Assembly: GCA_050260275.1 (NCBI GenBank)
Contig: JBLNBX010000157.1
Coordinates: 1 to 10,435 of the forward strand
Source of the DNA: DATMXS01 sp050260275
GTDB lineage: Bacteria > Acidobacteriota > Terriglobia > Bryobacterales > Bryobacteraceae
DNA length: 10,435 nt
Direction: 5' to 3'
The position numbers were made by a program, and so were the translations under genes. Of the stretch, positions 7,031-10,435 are shown in pieces; within the stretch, counting starts at the first letter, position 1; every line of letters begins with the position of its first letter. The notes under the pieces were generated by a model, which did no database searches, was not told where the DNA came from, and worked only from the letters and a program-made list of their open reading frames with translations.

Positions 7031-8559
7031 TGAGGCATCGCGCGCTGGTCTGGGGAGTGCTCGCCTGCTACGCCGCGCTGGTCACGGCGGCCGCGCTGAC
7101 GTATGCGCCTCGCGCGGACGAAGGATTCTTCGCGAGCCCGGCGCTCAACCTCGCCACAAAGGGGTTCATGGGAACTACGGTTCTCGAGGGCTCCCATGCG
7201 TTTCTGAAAGACATTCACCGCTACACGTACTGGATGACGCCGCTGCACTTCATCGCGCAGGCAGCCTGGTACGAGGTCGTAGGCTTCGGCCTGTTCCGGA
7301 TGCGGCTGCTGTCGCTGATCTTTGCGCTCGCCGCGCTGGGCGCGTGGTATTCGATTGCTGGCCGGTTGTCGGGAAGCCGCGCCGTCGCGGTCGCCGCAGT
7401 GGCCCTGGCGGCGTTTGACTTCAACTTCGTGGTGGGCGGGTCGTCCGGCCGGATGGACATGATGGCTGCCGCGCTCAACTTCTGCGGCATCGCTGCGTAC
7501 CTTGCGCTCCGCGAGCGCAACCTGCACGGCGCCGTGCTGGCCGGGAACGCCTGCGCGGCCGCCTCCGGCCTCACGCACCCGGTCTCGGGGATTCTGGCAT
7601 TCCTGTGCCAGGCGATCTTGCTGTTGTACTTCGACCGGGGCCGGCCGGGCGCGCGGTTGATCGCCATCGCCGCCCTCCCTTACGTCGCGGGCGCGGCAGC
7701 CTGGGGTGCCTACATACTCAAAGACCCGGCCGCGTTTGCCGCCCAGTTCAGCACGAACGCGACCATGAGCGGGCGGCTCAACGCCTTGCACGCGCCCTGG
7801 ATGGGCGTCTGTAACGAAATAACGGACCGTTACGCCGGCGGGTACGGCCTGCTGTCGCGATCTGTTCGCGTCTCAGGCCCCTCCTACCTGAAGTCCTTGA
7901 TGCTTCTGCTCTACGGAGCCGGCCTGGCAGGCTCGCTGCTGAACCGCAAGATGCGCCGCAACAAGGGGTACCGCGCTCTGTTGCTGATGCTCGCTGCTGT
8001 TTTCCTGGCCCTTTCGATCCTGGACGCGCAGAAGGCCTACTACTACCTCGTGCACACGATACCGTTCTTCGCCGCGCTCGCCGCCTGGTGGCTGGTTACG
8101 GTTGTGCGTGGGCGCCGCATTCCGACATGGGTTCCCGCGTCGGCAGTCGCCTCCATCCTGCTGGTGCAGGCTGCCGGAGTGGCATACCGCGCGTGGCAGA
8201 ATCCGTACGCAAACGTGTACGCGCCGGCCATGAAATTCCTCCGCGAGCGTGCGGGCGCGGACGACGTGATCTTCGGAAGCGCGAGCGCTGCCTTTGCTCT
8301 CGGCTTCGATTCCCGGCTGGTTGATGATGTGAGGCTTGGTTTCTACACCGGGCGCAAGCCGAGTTTCGTCATTCTCGAAGAGGAGTACCGCCAAGCCATT
8401 CAAGACTACGCCCTACATCAGCCGGATGTGTATTCGTTCATCAGGCGCAGGGTCACGACGGAATACGTGCCCGTGTACGAGCAGGCGGACTACACGATCC
8501 TGGTCTCGCGCGAGCGCCTGGCGCGCCACCCCGGCGCACCGATTGCGAATCGCCGCTAA
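7030..8559 (+). CDS. GT39/PMT-family (ArnT-like) membrane glycosyltransferase
   Basis: This 509-aa polytopic inner-membrane protein belongs to the GT-C glycosyltransferases, which use a polyprenyl-phosphate sugar and act on the periplasmic face. The first membrane helix (about 5-26) is followed by the acidic pair D30-E31 in APRADEGFF, the position of the catalytic Asp-Glu in PMT_2-type proteins. A periplasmic loop has HRYTYWMTPLHFIAQ (63-77). About nine or ten further hydrophobic stretches follow (near 90-110, 117-135, 143-160, 167-180, 186-200, 208-229, 286-304, 315-331, 341-358, 368-386). The last ~120 residues form a soluble periplasmic domain with alternating strands (VIFGSASAAFALGF, PSFVILEEEYR). 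The ATG at 7030 overlaps the preceding stop (TAATG). It is the last gene of the operon; tRNA-Ser begins 18 nt after its stop. The substrate could be lipid A, a glycan or a protein; the sequence does not decide. Confidence 0.85.
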   Translation: MRHRALVWGVLACYAALVTAAALTYAPRADEGFFASPALNLATKGFMGTTVLEGSHAFLKDIHRYTYWMTPLHFIAQAAWYEVVGFGLFRMRLLSLIFALAALGAWYSIAGRLSGSRAVAVAAVALAAFDFNFVVGGSSGRMDMMAAALNFCGIAAYLALRERNLHGAVLAGNACAAASGLTHPVSGILAFLCQAILLLYFDRGRPGARLIAIAALPYVAGAAAWGAYILKDPAAFAAQFSTNATMSGRLNALHAPWMGVCNEITDRYAGGYGLLSRSVRVSGPSYLKSLMLLLYGAGLAGSLLNRKMRRNKGYRALLLMLAAVFLALSILDAQKAYYYLVHTIPFFAALAAWWLVTVVRGRRIPTWVPASAVASILLVQAAGVAYRAWQNPYANVYAPAMKFLRERAGADDVIFGSASAAFALGFDSRLVDDVRLGFYTGRKPSFVILEEEYRQAIQDYALHQPDVYSFIRRRVTTEYVPVYEQADYTILVSRERLARHPGAPIANRR

Positions 8560-8577
8560 ATCCGGTAGGTTGAGACT

Positions 8578-8667
8578 GGAGGAATGGCCGAGCGGTCGAA
8601 GGCGGCGGTCTTGAAAACCGCAGTAGGGGCAACCCTACCGGGGGTTCGAATCCCTCTTCCTCCGCCA
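8578..8667 (+). tRNA. serT: tRNA-Ser (anticodon UGA)
   Basis: A complete class II tRNA cloverleaf can be drawn. The acceptor stem GGAGGAA (8578-8584) pairs with TTCCTCC (8657-8663), followed by discriminator G8664 and an encoded CCA (8665-8667). The anticodon stem GCGGT/ACCGC (8605-8609/8617-8621) encloses loop CTTGAAA with anticodon TGA at 8612-8614. The long variable arm TAGGG-GCAA-CCCTA is a serine identity element. The T arm is GGGGG/CCCTC around TTCGAAT (8645-8651). It starts only 18 nt after the GT39 stop. A weak promoter-like pair (TTGCGA 8543-8548, TAGGTT 8566-8571, 17-nt spacer) overlaps the end of that gene. The symbol follows the E. coli UGA-reading serine tRNA. Confidence 0.97.
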
Positions 8668-8929
8668 CCCCCCAAATAGCCACCGTCCAGCCTGAGCCGG
8701 CGGGCACGTGCGGGCATCTACGGGGAGATCCCACCGCAATCGACAGAGCGCGGCCCGCCAAACGCCTCCAGCGCCCGCTGCCGGATGCTACATTGAAGAG
8801 TTCCCTCCACAGGAGCCCGAAGCCCTGCTGAGTTCGTGCAACACGGTAAGGCCTGGCAAGGCGAGACGCCGCTTCTCGACACTTCAGCCGGCGGGAGGCC
8901 GCGCATGAGGCTCTGCGCGGGATACGCGG
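8668..8929. other. Gene-free spacer between tRNA-Ser and glcF
   Basis: I see no convincing protein gene or known RNA here. Short open frames on both strands (about 60 codons) have low-complexity, Arg/Pro/Ala-rich translations typical of chance. There is no T-rich run after a hairpin, so no intrinsic terminator is evident. A possible extended -10, TGCTACATT (8786-8794), lies about 135 nt before glcF without a recognisable -35. Small hairpins such as CGTG-CAA-CACG (8835-8845) and GGCG-AGA-CGCC (8860-8870) are within chance for this GC content. The right end carries an 11-codon ORF listed separately. Confidence 0.5.
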
Positions 8930-8940
8930 GTGCCCTCTAG
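8905..8940 (+). CDS. Possible 11-codon leader ORF overlapping the glcF start
   Basis: ATG at 8905 is preceded by GGGAGG (8892-8897) with a 7-nt gap, the best Shine-Dalgarno near here. It encodes MRLCAGYAGAL and stops with TAG at 8938-8940, 8 nt past the proposed GTG start of glcF at 8930, in a different frame. It could couple or modulate glcF translation, or be chance. No attenuator-type hairpin or codon run was seen. Confidence 0.25.
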   Translation: MRLCAGYAGAL

Positions 8941-10246
8941 CGATCCGGCGCCGGGGCACACGGCAGGCGTGCCGCCCGGCACCGTCACGCCCTCCGAGAG
9001 CTCTTACCTCAACTGCATCCGCTGCGGCTTGTGCCTCGCCTCCTGCCCGACTTACCGCGAATACCTGACCGAAACTGCTTCGCCCCGCGGGCGCGTGGCG
9101 CTTGCCCGCATGGCACTTGAGGGGAGACTTCGGCTCAGCCCGAACCTCATGGACCAGATGTATAGCTGCTTCGCCTGCATGGCTTGCGGCGACATCTGCC
9201 CGGTGGGGATACGTCCTGCCGACCTAGCGCTCTCGATGCGCCATGTTCAGGAGCAGATCGAGCCGGCGAAGTGGAAGGGGCCGCTGTTCGGCGGAGTCCT
9301 GTCGCGCGCCGGGCGTATGGAAGCGGCCAGCCTGCCCTTGAGGCTGTACGAGATGCTCGGCATCCGCCGTCTGGTGCACGTGTTGGGCCTCGGCCGCCTG
9401 CTGCCGCAGCAGCTCCGCGACATGGAGGCGATGCTGCCGCGGATTCCTGTTCGCCCGTTGCGCCGCGTTCTCCCCGAGATAACGGAAGCAATCGGAACCG
9501 GACAGCGCCGTGTGGGCTTCTTTCTCGGCTGTGCGCAGAGCCTGCTGTTCGCGGACCAGAGCGCCGCCACCGTGCGAGTGCTGGCCCGCAATGGTTGCGC
9601 CGTCGTCACACCGAAGGATGTTGAATGCTGCGGTATGCCGGCGCGCGGATACGGCCGGCCGGATCTGGTGGAGCAAAATGCGCGCCACAATATCTCGGTC
9701 TTCGAACGCTGCAACGTGGACGTCGTCATTTGCGACTGTGCAACCTGCGGTTCGACGCTCAAAGAATACGGTTCGCTGCTTGCGGGCGACCCGGAGTGGG
9801 CGTCCCGCGCCGAGGCGTTCAGCAAGAAGGTGCGCGACGTGAGCGAGTTTCTCGCCGAAATACCTCTTAAGCAGCCCACCGGCCGCGTGCAGAGGCGCGT
9901 AACCTACCACGATCCCTGTCACCTTCGCAGAGGACAGCGTGTGTGGAAGCAGCCCCGGTCCCTGCTGTCGAAAATCGACGGCCTCGAACTTGTGGAACTG
10001 CGGGAGGCTGACTGGTGCTGCGGTTCCGCAGGGAGCCAGCTTATCACTCACTATGAGACGTCGCGCCGGGTGTTGGACCGAAAGCTGGACAATATCGCGG
10101 CAACGGGGTGCGAGGCCGTCGCATCCGGCTGCCCGGGCTGCCGGATGCAGTTGAACGCAGGAATACGAGGCCGCGGGCTGGATATTCAGGTGGTCCATCC
10201 GGTTCAGCTTCTGGATGAGGCCTATGGGGGCAGAGATGGAAAGTAG
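8930..10246 (+). CDS. glcF: Glycolate oxidase iron-sulfur subunit GlcF
   Basis: GlcF carries electrons from the FAD subunit during oxidation of glycolate (or a similar 2-hydroxyacid) to glyoxylate, as part of a membrane-associated complex. At 438 aa it has near-standard length. Two 4Fe-4S ferredoxin sites are complete: C29-x2-C32-x2-C35-x3-C39-P and C80-x2-C83-x2-C86-x3-C90-P. Two cysteine-rich CCG domains follow, with C201, CCG at 233-235 and C268/C270/C273 in the first, and C330, CCG at 363-365 and C401/C404 in the second. The phrase TASPRGRVALAR (49-60) is typical of this subfamily. The start is uncertain: GTG 8930 has GGGA upstream, but GTG 8969 (residue 14) would also keep every conserved residue. 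It overlaps glcD by 11 nt, so the two are co-translated. A related lactate-oxidising complex cannot be excluded. Confidence 0.9.
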   Translation: MPSSDPAPGHTAGVPPGTVTPSESSYLNCIRCGLCLASCPTYREYLTETASPRGRVALARMALEGRLRLSPNLMDQMYSCFACMACGDICPVGIRPADLALSMRHVQEQIEPAKWKGPLFGGVLSRAGRMEAASLPLRLYEMLGIRRLVHVLGLGRLLPQQLRDMEAMLPRIPVRPLRRVLPEITEAIGTGQRRVGFFLGCAQSLLFADQSAATVRVLARNGCAVVTPKDVECCGMPARGYGRPDLVEQNARHNISVFERCNVDVVICDCATCGSTLKEYGSLLAGDPEWASRAEAFSKKVRDVSEFLAEIPLKQPTGRVQRRVTYHDPCHLRRGQRVWKQPRSLLSKIDGLELVELREADWCCGSAGSQLITHYETSRRVLDRKLDNIAATGCEAVASGCPGCRMQLNAGIRGRGLDIQVVHPVQLLDEAYGGRDGK

Positions 10247-10435
10247 ACTTATCGACGGCCTGATCGGGATAGTTGGCAAGGATGGCGTGCTACGCACCGA
10301 AGAGGACCTGGCAGCATACAGTTACGACGGTACGTTCGCCGAGGGGCGGCCGGATGTCGTCGTGCTGCCGCAAAGCACCGAACAGGTAAGCCGCATAGTG
10401 AAGCTCGTATCCGGCGCGCGGCTCCCGATAGTCGC
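10236..10435 (+). CDS. glcD: FAD-linked glycolate oxidase subunit GlcD (partial, runs off right edge)
   Basis: The first 66 codons are present. MESRLIDGLIGIVGKDGVLR (1-20) followed by TEEDLAAYSYDGT..EGRPDVVVLPQSTEQV (21-52) is the standard opening of GlcD/D-lactate dehydrogenase-type flavoproteins: an N-terminal helix, the S-Y-D-G segment, and the P-x-x-V-V-x-P-x-S-x-x-x-V strand that begins the PCMH-type FAD-binding domain. GlcD is the catalytic subunit that oxidises glycolate and passes electrons to GlcF. ATG 10236 was chosen because GGGGG (10226-10230) lies 5 nt upstream; an in-frame ATG at 10224 would add four residues. It begins inside the end of glcF (11-nt overlap). The substrate-binding domain lies outside the window, so glycolate versus lactate is not settled. 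Confidence 0.85.
   Translation, partial: MESRLIDGLIGIVGKDGVLRTEEDLAAYSYDGTFAEGRPDVVVLPQSTEQVSRIVKLVSGARLPIV

Noticed and set aside
8578..8667. tRNA-Ser as an integration site of a mobile element
   Set aside because: No integrase gene follows and I saw no repeat of the tRNA 3' end downstream within the window; the next genes are glcF and glcD.
8704..8711. Palindrome GCACGTGC as an operator site
   Set aside because: An isolated 8-bp palindrome with no second copy near a promoter; expected by chance.
8708..8908. 66-codon open frame on the plus strand between tRNA-Ser and glcF
   Set aside because: Biased Arg/Ala/Pro composition, no ribosome site, and an equally long antisense frame at the same place; looks like chance.
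8668..8929. Riboswitch (e.g. glycine-type) or small RNA upstream of glcF
   Set aside because: No recognisable conserved core sequences were found; the hairpins present are 4-5 bp and within chance for GC-rich DNA.
9224..10297. Long open frame (357 codons) on the minus strand inside glcF/glcD
   Set aside because: It is a shadow of the well-supported glcF; no recognisable motif or ribosome site.

Overview
The window is a GC-rich bacterial chromosome segment, densely coded, with many GTG/TTG starts and 1-4 nt gene overlaps. It has no rRNA, CRISPR array, transposase or phage gene. The gene content (ADP-heptose LPS enzymes, a fused bi-domain polysaccharide oxidoreductase, a GlcF/GlcD pair) fits a Gram-negative-type soil or sediment bacterium. 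An Acidobacteriota (Solibacter/Bryobacter-like) origin is my best guess, but it is inference from gene style, not proof.

Layout. (1) Positions 1-1185, minus strand: an LPS heptosyltransferase (GT9), followed 6 nt downstream by the start of a nucleotidyltransferase-fold gene that runs off the left edge. Its HxGH catalytic motif looks degenerate (Leu-Ala-Glu-His). (2) Positions 1265-3684, plus strand, diverging from region 1: a 54-codon gene whose first ~40 residues are an unmistakable bacterial microcompartment (BMC) shell-protein start but which stops before the rest of the fold; an overlapping (ATGA) gene for an uncharacterised acidic 167-aa protein; and, 15 nt later, recJ with a TTG start. 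(3) Positions 3822-8559, plus strand: a three-gene surface-polysaccharide operon (bi-domain MDR/Gfo-Idh-MocA oxidoreductase, GT4 glycosyltransferase, GT39/PMT-type membrane glycosyltransferase) joined by two identical TAATG stop/start overlaps. (4) 8578-8667: tRNA-Ser(UGA) with encoded CCA. (5) 8668-8929: about 260 bp without a convincing gene, carrying only weak promoter-like signals and an 11-codon ORF with a good Shine-Dalgarno. (6) 8930-10435: glcF, then the start of glcD, cut by the right edge.

How it works together. Regions 1 and 3 both serve cell-envelope glycan building: core heptose transfer on the left, sugar modification plus cytosolic and membrane glycosyl transfer in the middle. 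Region 2 couples a DNA-repair exonuclease to two small unexplained proteins. Region 6 is a glycolate (2-hydroxyacid) oxidation module feeding electrons from FAD through 4Fe-4S clusters. The part most worth following up is the half-length BMC-like gene translationally coupled to the unknown 167-aa gene and recJ. Nothing else in the window points to a microcompartment.
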